Shown: positions 34,000-45,489 of the stretch, one piece after another
Layout of the letters: each line of letters begins with the position of its first letter
Numbering within the stretch: the stretch's first letter is position 1
NCBI GenBank assembly: GCA_018417955.1
Contig: JACTVC010000028.1
Location: forward strand, 62,001-126,000
DNA: 64,000 nt
Direction: 5' to 3'
Origin: Laccaria trichodermophora
Lineage: Eukaryota > Basidiomycota > Agaricomycetes > Agaricales > Hydnangiaceae
Made by a program: the position numbers and the translations under genes
Notes under the pieces: model-generated
Databases searched by the model: none
The model's input: the letters and a program-made list of their open reading frames with translations, nothing else
Told to the model about the DNA's origin: nothing

Positions 34000-34585
34000 A
34001 TTTGAAGTCTGGAGAAGGCAGCAAGGGAGGAGCTTACTAGCGCGACCGACGGCCAACATCTACTCTTCATTCGCGAGCGTCATGTACTCTTCTAATTGTT
34101 GAAATCCCATTGCCTGGTTGATGTATAAATGTGAGCATGAAATTGAACTGAGAGGACCGCCGTCAGCCAGCTTGTTCTTCCTCGGGTTCTGGCTCTAGCA
34201 GAGAGTCCATAAGGTCCTCTATCTGCTTGGCTTTTGCCACCAATTCTGTTACTAACTCTCTCTCGTTTGCTGACCGCACAATGCATCAGTCGTTGAGCGT
34301 AAACGTAGACGAGGTGGATCACTCACCTTCAAACACATCTGGGGGGTCATACTTGTCGGGGTTCCGCAAGTTCGTTATGGGAATCTTCGGACTGACTTGA
34401 AGAATGTTGGATCGACGTTAGGCAGCTAATAGTGTTGCTATGATCAGGAGAAGCTAAAGACAACGATTGTTCGGTCAGTGGTTGTACTTTTCGTGTAAAA
34501 ACAATACCTGCTGCATTTCATCTTGAAGCTGAATTATCCTGTCCATATGCGATAGTTCCTGCAGATTGCGCTGCTGGGTAGCTCG
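34000..34585 (-). pseudogene. med21: Med21 remnant 1
   Basis: Minus-strand pieces follow Mediator subunit 21, a small coiled-coil Mediator middle-module protein: LQELSHMDRIIQLQDEMQQ at the 5' end; SRNPDKYDPPDVFE near 34360; ELVTELVAKAKQIEDLMDSL then LEPEPEEEQA near 34200; and FQQLEEYMTLANEE then MLAVGRASKLL near 34060. This copy keeps CAG where the other two have TAG, but the initiator is damaged (aatctgcag against aatgctgcag) and a stop replaces Tyr in ANEEY. Head-to-head with Rtf2 remnant 3, about 120 bases apart. Confidence 0.75.
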
Positions 34586-34698
34586 CAATATGGGATTGTG
34601 CGAAGATTGTTATGTTGGATTTGGTCAAGATTTGGTAGTCATTCCAAAGTCACTCTCTCCTTCACCACCACTCTCGCACACAAACCGCATTCCAATCA

Positions 34699-35620
34699 TG
34701 GGTGATGACGGTGGAAGTATCACAGATCCGAGCTGCGACCTCGTTAGAAACAAGCCCAAGGTAAGATAAAACCTTCATCTTGTAAGATATGGAGCTGACA
34801 GAGCGTTAGGCGGAACAGGCTGACAAGGCCAACCAGAATCGGGCACGGTGGTTCTTCTGCGCATTATAAAAGGTGAGTGGAAATTTTTGTTCTAACGGAG
34901 ACGAGCTCATATTTATTCAATCACAGAATAAACTGCAGGGGCCCATCGTCTTAGGCAAGCTGTACCATAAGGACTCGATAGTAGAGTACTTGCTCTACAA
35001 AGTGGCTTATGGAGACAGGTAGAGAATACGTGGTAATATCCGGTCGCTGAAGGTGAGCTCCGAACACCCCTACTCTCTGCATGCAGGCTAATTTAGCCAT
35101 GCAATAGGACGTGAAAACTCTGACTCTTAACCCAATCTTGCGCCTCAATCGTCCGAGCCATCATCAAGTGACACCGAACTTGTCTGATCACTTACAACGA
35201 AGGACGTGAACCGTGCCCAGCCCTTCGTCTACCTCTGCGCCTCGTCTACTCCAAAAGAGTGGGAGAATGACAAAGGCAAAGCAAAACCGATTGCAACCGA
35301 CCCTTCGGACGCCGAACTTGAGCTCTGCCCACGATCGAGGACGTCATTCTGCTCAATCCCTCTCAAGACGAGGAAGACGTCAAGCGTGAAACAATGTAGC
35401 GCAAGCGCTTTCTTGAACTCGTTGAAGAAGCGGAAGAACAACTTGCCCACGACGCAGAGCATCCAGTGAAGAAACGCCGAGCACGAAGATATCCGTGGCG
35501 AGTCAGGCGGCGGTGAGTGGGCTGGCGATGGAGGAGGCCAAGCGCAAAGATGAACGATGCTGCAAAGAGCTTTTATGGGAATGGGACGACAAGGAAGGAG
35601 ACTTCATTACCATGGGCACT
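34699..35620 (+). pseudogene. rtf2: Rtf2 remnant 3
   Basis: Retains a start exon (MGDDGGSITDPSCDLVRNKPK with a GTAAG donor near 34760), an exon reading AEQADKANQNRARWFFCAL, then KLQGPIVLGKLYHKDSIVEYLL, a DVKTL-type exon start, NRAQPFVYLCAS, and the terminal KSFYGNGTTRKETS block. The zinc-ligand CGC block seen in other copies is deleted, and frames change several times. Confidence 0.75.
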
Positions 35621-36319
35621 TACACCAGGGTACGTCTTCCCTCCGGTTCTGAATACGACGAACCCCTTTAATCAATTTCTACATGTAGATCTACCTATGC
35701 CTCTCCGCTCAACATCACCAGGAAACGATTTATCTCCCGAAACAGGCGACCAAACCACTGTCCTTCAGCGCACACGGGCCTCGACGTCGATGTTCAAAGC
35801 TACACTCTCAAGGCTGAGACTGTGGACACCGTTTCTGGTTAGCACCTTCCCCATCCAACTCCCGTCACCCACTCACCTTCAATCAGCCGCAATTGTCTCT
35901 GACACTCCATTTCGCCTCCACTACGTTCGACCTGGTGAACGAGCTCTCTGCCCCGCCACGAACACAAGCATCTGGAACAGGAGCTTATGAAGTGACACAT
36001 CGCGTCAGAGCAACACGTTCAGCTCAGAGCAGCTCGACGAAGCCGAGGAGAAGTCGAGGAGAAGCTGCGACCTTAGTGGGATGCGAGCTGCGATTGGGTG
36101 CTGCGGATTGGAGAATGTTTATACGGTAGGCTCACATACCACTGTTCCGCTTATTTAGTTGAAAACTGACGTGCTGTGTGCAGGATTCTTTGCCTCTGGT
36201 GAATACAGATAGTCGTTACATAAGGTGAGAGCATCTACGCGCCTTAATAGCTTCTGCCTCTGATTCTTCAGTTAATGATAGATCATCTAATGACTACTAA
36301 CAATACTATCGTCAACTAT
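35621..36319. other. Segment Z, copy 3
   Basis: Shares SGRFA-type, ELSAPPRTQA and cggattggagaatgtttatacgg cues with other Z copies. It ends abruptly at about 36320, where Rtf2-type sequence resumes: a junction inside the unit. No gene model. Confidence 0.4.
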
Positions 36320-36975
36320 TCCTATTGCTTACGGGCTAATCTGCAAAAGGACGTGAAAACTCCAAGTCTTAGCCCCAATCTTGCGCCTCAGTCTTCTGAA
36401 CCACCATCAAGTGACGCCGAACGACTACAATCTGTCTTTCCACTTACAAAGAAGGAGCTGAACGGTGCCCAGCCCTTTGTTTACCTCTCCGCCTGCGGCT
36501 GCGTCTTTTCCCAGGCAGGGCTGAAGACCGTCTCTGTCTCGTCTACTCCAAAATACCGGGAGAATGACAAAGGCAAAACATAAGCATCTACAACGGATTC
36601 TTTGGAGCCGAATTTGAGCTCTGCCTTCATTGTGGGAGAACTGACGACGTCGTCCCGCTCAACCCTTCTCAAGATGAGGAAGATGCCATGGGTGAGGCAA
36701 TGGAGCGGAAGCGCAACCCGTGAAGCAGTTGAAGTCATCGAGAAAGCGGAAGAATGACTCGCCCATGGAGCATGCAGACCATCCAGCGAAGAAATAGGCG
36801 GCGGCAGGGCCGAGCATGAAGATATTCACGGTGAGTCAGGCGGTGGTGAGTGGGCTGGCGATGGAGGAGGCGAAGCGCAAGTCGGAGATGACGATGCTGT
36901 GAGGAGTTTGTATCGGAATGGGACGAAGAAAGAAGGGGAGAATCTTATGACTGTGGGCACTTTCGCCACTGTACG
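36320..36975 (+). pseudogene. rtf2: Rtf2 remnant 4 (second of a doublet)
   Basis: Best-preserved Rtf2 middle part: QSSEPPSSDAERLQSVFPLT then KKELNGAQPFVYLSACGCVF and SQAGLKTVSVSSTPK in one frame (36360-36583), followed after a frame change by HCGRTDDVVPLNPSQDEEDA and the terminal RSLYRNGTKK..MTVGTFATV. Lacks the 5' exons. Follows remnant 3 without a Med21 or dynein copy between them. Confidence 0.75.
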
Positions 36976-37829
36976 TCTTCCCTACTGTTTTGAATACGAC
37001 GAAGCCCTTTTAATTCAATCCAACCCTCGTAGATCCACGGACCACGTATTCCTCTCCGTCCACCATCATCAGCAAACAAACTATCTCCCGAAACAGCCGA
37101 CGAAACCATCGCCCTTCAGCGCAGACAGGCCTCGACGTCGACGTCCGAAGCTGCAGGAGCTTCATCTTATCAAGACTGAAACTGCAGAGAGCGTTTCTGG
37201 TTAGCACCTTCCCTCTCCGGTTCTCGTCACCCACTTAACTTTGAACAGTCGCAATTTTCTCTGATACAGTTCTGACCGTTTCGCCTTCAAGACGATCGTC
37301 CCGATGAACGAGCTCTCCGCCCGCGATGAAACTCGGGTCCCTGGAACGGGAGAAATACTACGTTAGAGCAACAGATTCAGCTCGGAGCGGAGAGGAGTCG
37401 AGCAGAAGCTGCGACCTCAGCGGGATGCGAGTTGCGATTGGGTGCGGCGAATTGGAGAAGGTCTATACGGTAGGCTCTCGTACCACTGTTCAGCTCATTT
37501 AGTTGGAGATTGACGGGTTGTAGGCAGGATTCTTTGCCCTTCGCAAATTTTACGATCACAAATAGCCATAAAATAAGGTGAGCGTATGTATGTGCCTTGA
37601 TATCTTCTCCCCCTGATCCAATGACAGATAATCTATTGACTACTCTCATCAATTATCCGCCACTCACAGCGTCAACCTAAGTAACTATCGCTTGCGATCG
37701 AGCAACATCCTACTCACCGATTTACACACGGAACCCCACGATGCCCCGAATATTTCCTTCTCCCAAAGCTCTCTCGACGCATCATTCATGTTTAAGGCAC
37801 TGTGCCACAAATCACTGGAACCCTCCTCC
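36976..37829. other. Segment Z, copy 4
   Basis: Almost the same as copy 1 at 13561-14429, including LIKTETAESVSG, SDRFAFKTIVPMNELSA and the AT-rich tail. Unassigned. Confidence 0.45.
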
Positions 37830-39620
37830 TTGGCTCAAATGGTCATTCTCGAATGAACACCTGTCATGTTCCGACGGTTGATGTTGTGCAGCCATACGTC
37901 GAAGACGGATCGGGTGTCTAGGTTTTTGCGGAATGCTGAAAATTCATCTCGGACTTTTTGACCTTCGCGCAGCGCGTAGAGTACACAGCGTTTTCCGAGG
38001 ATGTCTTCGACGCGTTTCCTACATGTGAGGAGTTGCCGTTCGGGCTCAGTTAATGGCTCCTGTTACTGGGGTAGGTTGTGAATTTGAGCCATGTGGTACT
38101 CTTGGCGGAGGCAGCATTGGATTTTGAACTGGTGGTTTATCAGGTCAATGGCTGGATATGGGCGGGAAAGAGGGAGAGAGAGGGTACCTTGTCGTGCTTT
38201 ATGTTCTCATTTACCGAGTCAGGCTGATCCTCCTGTATCGCACCACGAATCTACATCAGTGTCGTTCAGAAGAAAGATCACACTATGTAAAGAAAGCACA
38301 TACCTTTGGCCTAATGAAAAGCGAATTAACCTTTGGGGAAACCCTAAACATCACATTCGCACTGCGCGCCGCAGCCAAGTTTATCCCAAAGCCCTGCAAT
38401 AATCTGGTTCTCGACCGGAGACACGCGCTCGTTGTACGTTATCCATATCTCGATGTCCTCTGCATACAGTACCCACATCAGCCGTTACTCGAAGACAAAG
38501 CGAGAGGAAGGAAAGGAAAGTACTGACCAACACTAATATCCAGAACATCAACTGCCCGCTCGATGACCTCCTTCACCTCCGCCTTCACATCCATCCTCCC
38601 TCCCACCCCTCCTTCTCCCCCAAGGCTGACCGTGCGAGGAGACGTTTGAAGGCGGGTAAGGTGTGCATGCTAGCCCGTGAGATGTTAAGATCCGCGGAGG
38701 GACGTCGTTGAATAAGATTGCTTTACGAGTGGAAGAGGTCGACGGATTGGGTAGGAGGACACTCTTTGTTTTCGTTTTGATTGAGGGTTAGTGATTCGTC
38801 CACTTTATCGAGGTCGTAGAGAAGAGGAGATTGTCGTTGGTGAAAAGTCTTTCGTCAATCTGTAGACTGCCAGTATACATTAGCTTCATTTATCCCAAAG
38901 AAAAAGAAGAGAGACTCACCGATCTGTAGCATTCTTCAACCGGTGTCAGCAATAAAGCTAGCAGTAGCATGGAGTTTTTTGCATTCCCCAACGCATCTTT
39001 GCCTCCTCGCTCCTCAACTGTGCCTCTTTGCCCTCAAACGCCCTCTCGAGGTTCAACTAGAAGTTGACCTCTTGCGATGCCATGCCAGATGAAACGTCGC
39101 TCGTGAGCTTGGTCACCACTTGGATGGCTTTGATCCACACGTTGACGTCCGAGTGGAGAGTGTCTAGGAACGTGCGGTTGGTCGGAGCTTCGATGGTTGA
39201 GTCTTTGGCCTTGCCATTGGGCCTTGATTCAACTCAGTGAGACGTCATCGTCACAGGAAGGGAGAACGCACTCACTCAACAGCCTCTTGAATAACAGGAT
39301 GAACGGCATCTCCACATTCTGATGCAAGTGCAACGATCTCAACTCGAGCTCTGCAAACGTTTTCTTCATCATCCGTATCCCCAACCTTTTCTCCACCTCC
39401 ACCTCCTGCGTCTTTCCCTGCCCCTGCCCTAGTCCCTACAAACGCGCCAAAGGCCGAGATGGTACGTGCGTTGGTGTTCCCCCGTCATCTGCGTCGTTTT
39501 CATGTGAATATATGAACAGAACGACCCAACACTGCGCGGAGCACAGACCTCGTCCAGGTCAGACAATCCGAGGCGCGCATAGTCAGCCGATGGCGCCTAT
39601 TGACCTCGACTCTTCCTCGT
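37830..39620 (-). pseudogene. dyn1: Dynein heavy chain tail remnant 4
   Basis: Close to remnant 1. Cues: KRVEDILGKRCVLYALREGQK near 38000, FRKNLDTRSVFDVWLH near 37910, ERAVDVLDISVGQ near 38550, ENQIIAGLWDKL near 38400, and around 39070 the block DVSSGMASQEVNF then a stop where Trp stands in intact copies, then LNLERAFEGKEAQL. Remnant 1 has the same Trp stop plus a second stop at the preceding Gln, so remnant 1 has decayed further. Confidence 0.75.
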
Positions 39621-39983
39621 GGTGTCATATAGAACCACGCACTCGGTGCTTGAGGGCCAGGAAGTGCCTTGTTGGTTGCTTGAGAAGCGACCTTTTGCGG
39701 TGGAAAAACGCGGAGGGCCGGAGAGATGGAAGACCATTGCGGAGGGCTTGAATGGGGGACAAAGGGGCTCCGGTACTCGAGTGACGAGGGATGAGAGAGA
39801 CAGAAGTGGAATGACACGAAAAGGAACTAGGTGCGGGATCAGAGTCTGTGTGTTCCAGAGAAGGGCCACAAAAAGGTGATCAGTGTCAGGTTGGACGATC
39901 AACAGATTGTGATAAGCGCCCTCTAAGCCCGACCGCGCTTATATGCCAGGGCATCGTTCTTTCCGTACATTGACCAGCCATCG
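39621..39983. other. Divergent spacer and promoter of propeller copy G
   Basis: Shares cacaaaaaggtgatcagtgtcagg and the gaccgcgcttatatg block about 40 nt before the ATG. No gene. Confidence 0.5.
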
Positions 39984-41419
39984 ATGGATGAACCACCTTC
40001 ACGGTTGCTGAAGTCAAGGATTCCAAGAAAGACCATCCTGTACCCCAGGCCGTGAGAATCTTTTGTATATCTATTGTATTCTGAGCACCATCGTAGCATC
40101 GCCTTTGCAGAAACCACTCGGATGAATTTAGCGACTCAGTTGACGACTCAGGTGATTTTATCATCTACGGCCTTCATTGTCCTCTTCGAAAGGGCATCAT
40201 TTGTTATCGCCGGAACGGCGCAATATTCGAGCACGACATCCATTCCTCTGGAAAACATGAGGTTTGATTCACCCGTCGCTCACTGAGAAAGTCGTATACA
40301 ACTAACTATGCTTTCAAGCCACGAATCATTGTCCCGAAACATCCGTCGCTGTATTTGGAGGAAATTTCCTTCGTCCCCATCAAAGGCAATCGGATTCTAC
40401 TATTCGCAAAGTACTCCCATAGAAAGTGGGATATTCCCAACTATCTACACCTATCAATCTATGAAATCCACTCCGATCATCGTGTTGGTCCTGCTCTGTG
40501 GTCTTTCAACGGTAGCGTTGATGGTCGCTTCAATCTTCGTCATCTGGAGCTGATAAAATCCACCAAAAATGAATTGGGAATAACTTTTTGGGCGCGATTT
40601 GACAACCATTGGAAGCTGTTCGACGTGTCTACTACTGAAACCAACGCCTCGGATGATTTTCCTCTAATTGAGTCAAGGAGAATTGATTTTGATCTAAAGT
40701 TGAAGTCGAAGCCGAAGTACAATGAGAGTCTCGGTTTGTCCAAATTTTCATGCAGTCATGTTGAACCTGCTCTGATGTTCTTCAAGTAATACTATCCCCT
40801 GACACACACATTCTCCTAAACATGGATATAACGTTATTCCGACACAACGAAACGATTGACATTCACTATTTGGATTCTGGTGGTACAAGCTTTTCCTTCA
40901 TTACCCGCCTGTCTATTCCTGCCGCAGCAACATTCTATCCACCACAATTTGCATTTTCTGCCGATGGGTCCAAGTTTGCTGTGACTATGGAGCACAGCGG
41001 CGTGTTTGTTTGGGATATTCGAAGCAAAGTTCCTTTATGGACATTCACGGAGCTCTTCTCACGCTACCCTCGAGGATATGATCGATATCCTCAATTTAGC
41101 GGTGGAAATTTAGGAAAAGAAATCCTGGTATTTGTGGAGGTATGTCTTATGCTCAGATTCTGATATCCCTACCTCTCAAATAGGTGGTCTGAATCCTTAG
41201 TATGATCGTGATTCCTTTTTTACAATTATTAATGTGATCGATGCGACATCGTTTGAGATGGAAGAAAAGCGTTGCATAAAGTCAGGCGGCAATAGAGTGA
41301 GCGCACTTTTCTTCGATCCAAGCGGGGGAACTCTGTATGCTGAACTTGGTGAAACAATTTACAAGTGGGACCTGCGGAAAAATGAGCCTGGTCCCGAATG
41401 GTGGATCGGAGAGGAGTAG
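39984..41419 (+). CDS. Propeller protein copy G, intact
   Basis: Model: join(39984..40051, 40111..40261, 40319..40733, 40787..41139, 41201..41419), 401 aa. Exon 2 is the longest of the family (151 bases) because of an acidic insertion (NHSDEFSDSVDDSGDFIIYG) before LHCPLRKG. The ATG of the ISFVPIKGN block seen in F and I is absent, which supports initiation in exon 1. Other parts: KYSHRKWDIPNYLHLSIYEI; VILSPDTHILLNMDITLF; FSADGSKFAVTMEHSG..FVWDI; loop TELFSRYPRGYDRYPQ; LVFVE; YDRDSFFTIINVIDATSFEMEE; GPEWWIGEE. Confidence 0.84.
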
Positions 41420-43059
41420 GATGTGGCTTAACCAGAATACTTTTATCACGCCGATTGTAGTTCATTGAAATGAGTAACCAGCGTTCAAGCAAAAGAAGTT
41501 TGAAGGAGAAGAGACCGAAATTGGCTTTAGGTATTGGCAAAGAAACAATGATCACCCAAGGTCAAGTGAACAAAGTCTGTGAGCCTGCGCAGTGTGTTGA
41601 ACATTTGTTCCAGAGGAAGGGGAGGAATCCCGCTGCGTTGAATGCATAAAAACCCGTCGCAGCGGATGATATCGCAGGCGCAGGTACGATGCGACGACGA
41701 CAAGGAAGATTGAGGTCGCCGAAGTCTACGAGGGGCACACCTCAAGCGGTCACAAGTGAGTGTACCGACAGGGCCTAGTTCTTTTACCCTGATAGAAATT
41801 TGTTGGGAAGTCGTCGAACCCAAAAAATATTGGCATCTTTACAACATTGCGAAGGTTTGAAAGTTAGCCAAAGTCTCATTGACATCAAGTTCGGGCCCGG
41901 GGGGGCCTTGATTCTCAGGATTATGTGCACCAAGCGAGCGCCGGTGCTCGTCAGATTTACGGCCCTATATATTGTCGCTGACCTAGACCAAGACACCCTA
42001 CATACGAATAAACGCGCGGTATTCTGCCCCTTAAGCACAGACTCTTAGCGGCCATCAAACGCACCTCCCACCTTGGTCCTAACCACTTTGCAATTGGGAT
42101 TATCTCTGAAGCTCCGAACTCTGATCCTGGCATCTGTATATCAGTGGAGCTGATGCAGGTTCTAAATTACCCCTACATACCTTCACCTTGAAATATCTAT
42201 CAATAAATACGGGGTTCAGCAGGGGAAGTTTGCAAAGGTCCTGCACAAGTCCCGTCAACCTCAAACTAAAACAAGTGTAACAGCGGACGAAAGCTTACCG
42301 TATGCACCTTCTCCGATCCGCCAAACGCAATGACAGCTAGCACACTACCAGCATCGTAGCTTCACTTTCTCCCAACCCCTCCTCAACCTGGTCCAGCGAC
42401 TCCAAGCCGAACGTTTTGCTCTAACGCGATCTGTCGTTTCATGATCTGACGAAGTTTGGAAAAGTACGTCCTCATTGGAGATGGTCTTATGGTATATATC
42501 GACTAGGGGAGACGGGTGTTAGAGTCCTGAGGGAAGTCCCCCGCCGCCCGTCGTCGCCCCTCCAGAAGCAAAAAGAGAGTCGAGCCTTGCCTATCAACCA
42601 ATAGCGTCGTCAGCCCCAAAAGTACAAGCAAATAGAGAAGACGCGCTTCCTCCTGATTCGATAGATGTGAGCATCTCAGCCATAGTCATCTCCAGGGTGA
42701 CGTTAGGACAGATGCCAGGAAGCGAAGCGAATCGCTAGAGAGATCCCCACATCCGTATTCTTGTTTGAAGGCGGGTGTCAGCGATGTCGCTGGCGAGGCA
42801 CGTTCTGGTTATATTCCAAGGACATTGGCACTCCCATCCACATATTTTGGGAAGCGAGATCGAGCGCAACAATGTGGACATCACGGTGGAGGCGGAATTG
42901 AAATTGGAATGGGAAGGAGACGGCAGGCAAGGAGATAAAACACATCGTGCTTGGATTTGTGTCGTTTGTTGGTAGGTATCAGATTTGTGGACCTTGGGAT
43001 ATACATAATGACGAACAGGTGAATCGACACGCGTTTTCAGCTTTTGGCTGGGAGTCATC
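41420..43059. other. Segment Y, copy 3 (unassigned)
   Basis: Very similar to copy 2 at 32369-33999, including gggcccgggggggccttgat, the TATA-like cggccctatatattgtcg and the acatcgtgcttggatttgtg block near 42950. About 60 bases near 42370 read as a private insertion. No recognisable gene. Confidence 0.45.
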
Positions 43060-43637
43060 TCAAGCACGGTGTGCACGACCTGGCAGTGAAGATATTCTCG
43101 CTGGCAGAGTCAATCTGAAGTCTGAAGAAGGCAGCAAGGGAGGAGCTTACTAGCACGACCGACGGCCAACATGTACTCTCCATGCGCGAGTGTCATGTAG
43201 TCTTCTAAATGTTGAAACCCCACTAGATCCCATTGCCTGGTTGGTGTATGAATGTGAGCGTGAAATTGAGCCGAGAGAACCACCGTCAACCCACTTGTTC
43301 TTCCTCGGGTTCTGGCTCCATTCTCTATCTGCTTGGCTTTCACCACTAAGTCCGTTACTAACTCTCTGTTTTTGCTGACCGAACACTGTAGCGAAAACGC
43401 AAACACATCTGGGGGGTCATACTTGTCGGCGTTCCGCGAGTTCGTTATGGGGAGTTTCGGGCTGACTTGAAGAAAGTTGGATCGCGACGTTAGGTAGGCG
43501 GTGTTGGCTATGATCAGGAGAAGCTAAAGACAACGATTGTTCGGTCAGTGCTTGTACTTTTCGTGAAAAAACAATACCTGCTACATTTCATCTTTAAGCC
43601 GAGTTATTCTGTCCATATGTGATAGTTCCTGCAGCAT
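43060..43637 (-). pseudogene. med21: Med21 remnant 2
   Basis: ATG at 43637 opens MLQELSHMDRITRLKDEM and then hits TAG at 43581-43583, where remnant 1 has CAG. Downstream pieces are good: RNADKYDPPDVF near 43410, NRELVTDLVVKAKQIE near 43360, and LVGFQHLEDYMTLAHGEYML then AVGRASKLL near 43170. Part of the EPEPEE region is shortened. Head-to-head with Rtf2 remnant 5; the two ATGs are about 100 bases apart. Confidence 0.75.
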
Positions 43638-43738
43638 TGCTCTGCTCGGTCCTCGCGGTAAGGGATATTGTGACGCAGGACTTGGTAGTCACTTTCTCCT
43701 TCACCACCACCACCTCGTATACAAACCGCATTCCTATC

Positions 43739-44660
43739 ATGTGTAATGACGGTGGAAGTATTCCAGATTGCCGCAACCCCGTTAGAAACAAGCCGAAGGT
43801 GAGATAAAATTCTTACAAGACTTGAAAGATATGGAGCTGACAGAGCGTTAGGCGGAACAAGCTGACACGGACAACCCAACCAACCAGACTCGGGCACGGT
43901 GGTTCTTCCGTGCGTTATCAAAATTGAGCGAAAACTAACGACGACGAGCTCATATTTGTTCAATCACAGAGTAAACTGCAGGAGCCCATCGTCTTAAACC
44001 TTAAGGACTTGATAATAGACGACTTGCTCTACAAAGCGGCTTATGGAGACGGGGAGAATATGTGGTCATACCCGGTCGCTGAGGGTGAGCTCCGAACACC
44101 CCCCCTCTGTGCATGCAGAATAATTTACCCATGCAATAGGACGTGAAAACCCTAACTCTTGACCCCAATCTTGCGCCTCAATCGTCCGAGCCATCATCAA
44201 GTGACACCAAACTTGTCTGACCACTTACAACGAAGGTCATGAACGGTGCCCAGCGATTCGTCTACCTCTGCGCTTCGTCTAGTCCAAAAAAACTGGAGAA
44301 TCACAAAGGAAAAGCAAAAGCGGCTACAGCGGACCCTTTGGACGCCGACCTGGAGCTCTGCCCCCTCAATGCAGGAAGAAGTACTCCCGAACCTAGGACG
44401 TCGTCCTGCTCAATCCGTCTCAAGACAATGAAGACGCTATGCGTGAATCAATGAAGCGTAAGCGCCTTCTTGGACCCGTGAAGAAGTTCAAGTCATCAAA
44501 GAAGCGGAAGAACGACTCACCCACGGACGACGCAGAGCCTCCAACGAAGAAATAGGCGGCGGTGGGGCCGACGACGAAGATATCTGCGGCGAGTCAGGCG
44601 GTGTAAAGAACTTGTATGGGATTGGACGAAGAGGAAGGAGACGTTTATGATAATGGGCAC
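43739..44660 (+). pseudogene. rtf2: Rtf2 remnant 5
   Basis: MCNDGGSIPDCRNPVRNKPK with a GTGAG donor at 43798, then AEQADTDNPTNQTRARWFF, KLQEPIVLNLKDLIIDDLLYKAAYGDG, TLDPNLAPQSSEPSSSDT, NGAQRFVYLCAS, DADLELCPLN, and the terminal KNLYGIG..MIMGTFTT. The CGC zinc-ligand block is deleted, as in remnants 3 and 6, and frames change after DLELCPLN. Confidence 0.75.
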
Positions 44661-45489
44661 TTTCACTACAGTATGTCTTCCCTCCGGTTTTGAATACGCC
44701 GAATCTCCTCTAATACAATTCAACGCGCTTAGATCCACCTATTCCACTCCGTCCACCATCATCAGCAAGCAAACTATCTCCCGAAACAGGCGACGAAACC
44801 ACCGCCCTTCAGCGCAGACGGGCTTCAACCTCGATGTACAAAGCTACAGGATCTTCATCCTGCCAAAGCTGAAACTGCGGAGAGCGTTTCTGGTTAGCAC
44901 CTTCCCCCTCTAACTCTCGTCACCCACTCACCTTCAACCAGCCGCAATTTTCTCTGATACACCTCTGGCCGTTTCGCCTTCAGCACGATCATCCTGGTGA
45001 ACCGTGAACGAGCTCTCTGCCCTGCGACGAACACAAGTCTCTGGAACATGTGCAGGAGATTAAGTAGCAAATCCTGTCAGATCAGCACGTTCAGCTCGAC
45101 AAGTCTGAGGAGAAGTCGAGGAGAACCTGCGATCGCACACGGCGGATTGGAGAAGGCTTACACAATAAGCTCTCATACCACTATTGCGCTCATTTAGTTG
45201 GAGATTGACGGGTTGTATGCAGCATTCTTGCCCTAGGCGAATTTTACGATTACGGATAGCCATTAAATAAGGTGAGCGTGTGTATGCGCCTTTATATCTT
45301 TTCCTCCCCCTGATTCTTAAGTTGAATCTCTTAGTACTCTCATCAAGTACTCACCACTGACGCCGCCAACCTAACCATCACTTGCAACTACATCCTATTC
45401 ATCGATCTACACACGGAACCACACTATGCCCCGAATATCAATATTTCCCTCAAACTCTCTCAATCATCTCGACGCATCGTTGATGGTTA
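44661..45489. other. Segment Z, copy 5
   Basis: Carries STPSTIISKQTISRNRR, KLKLRRAFLVSTFP and the ELSAL..RTQVSGT cues plus the AT-rich tail. Partly deleted around 45060-45130 compared with copies 2, 3 and 7. Unassigned. Confidence 0.4.
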
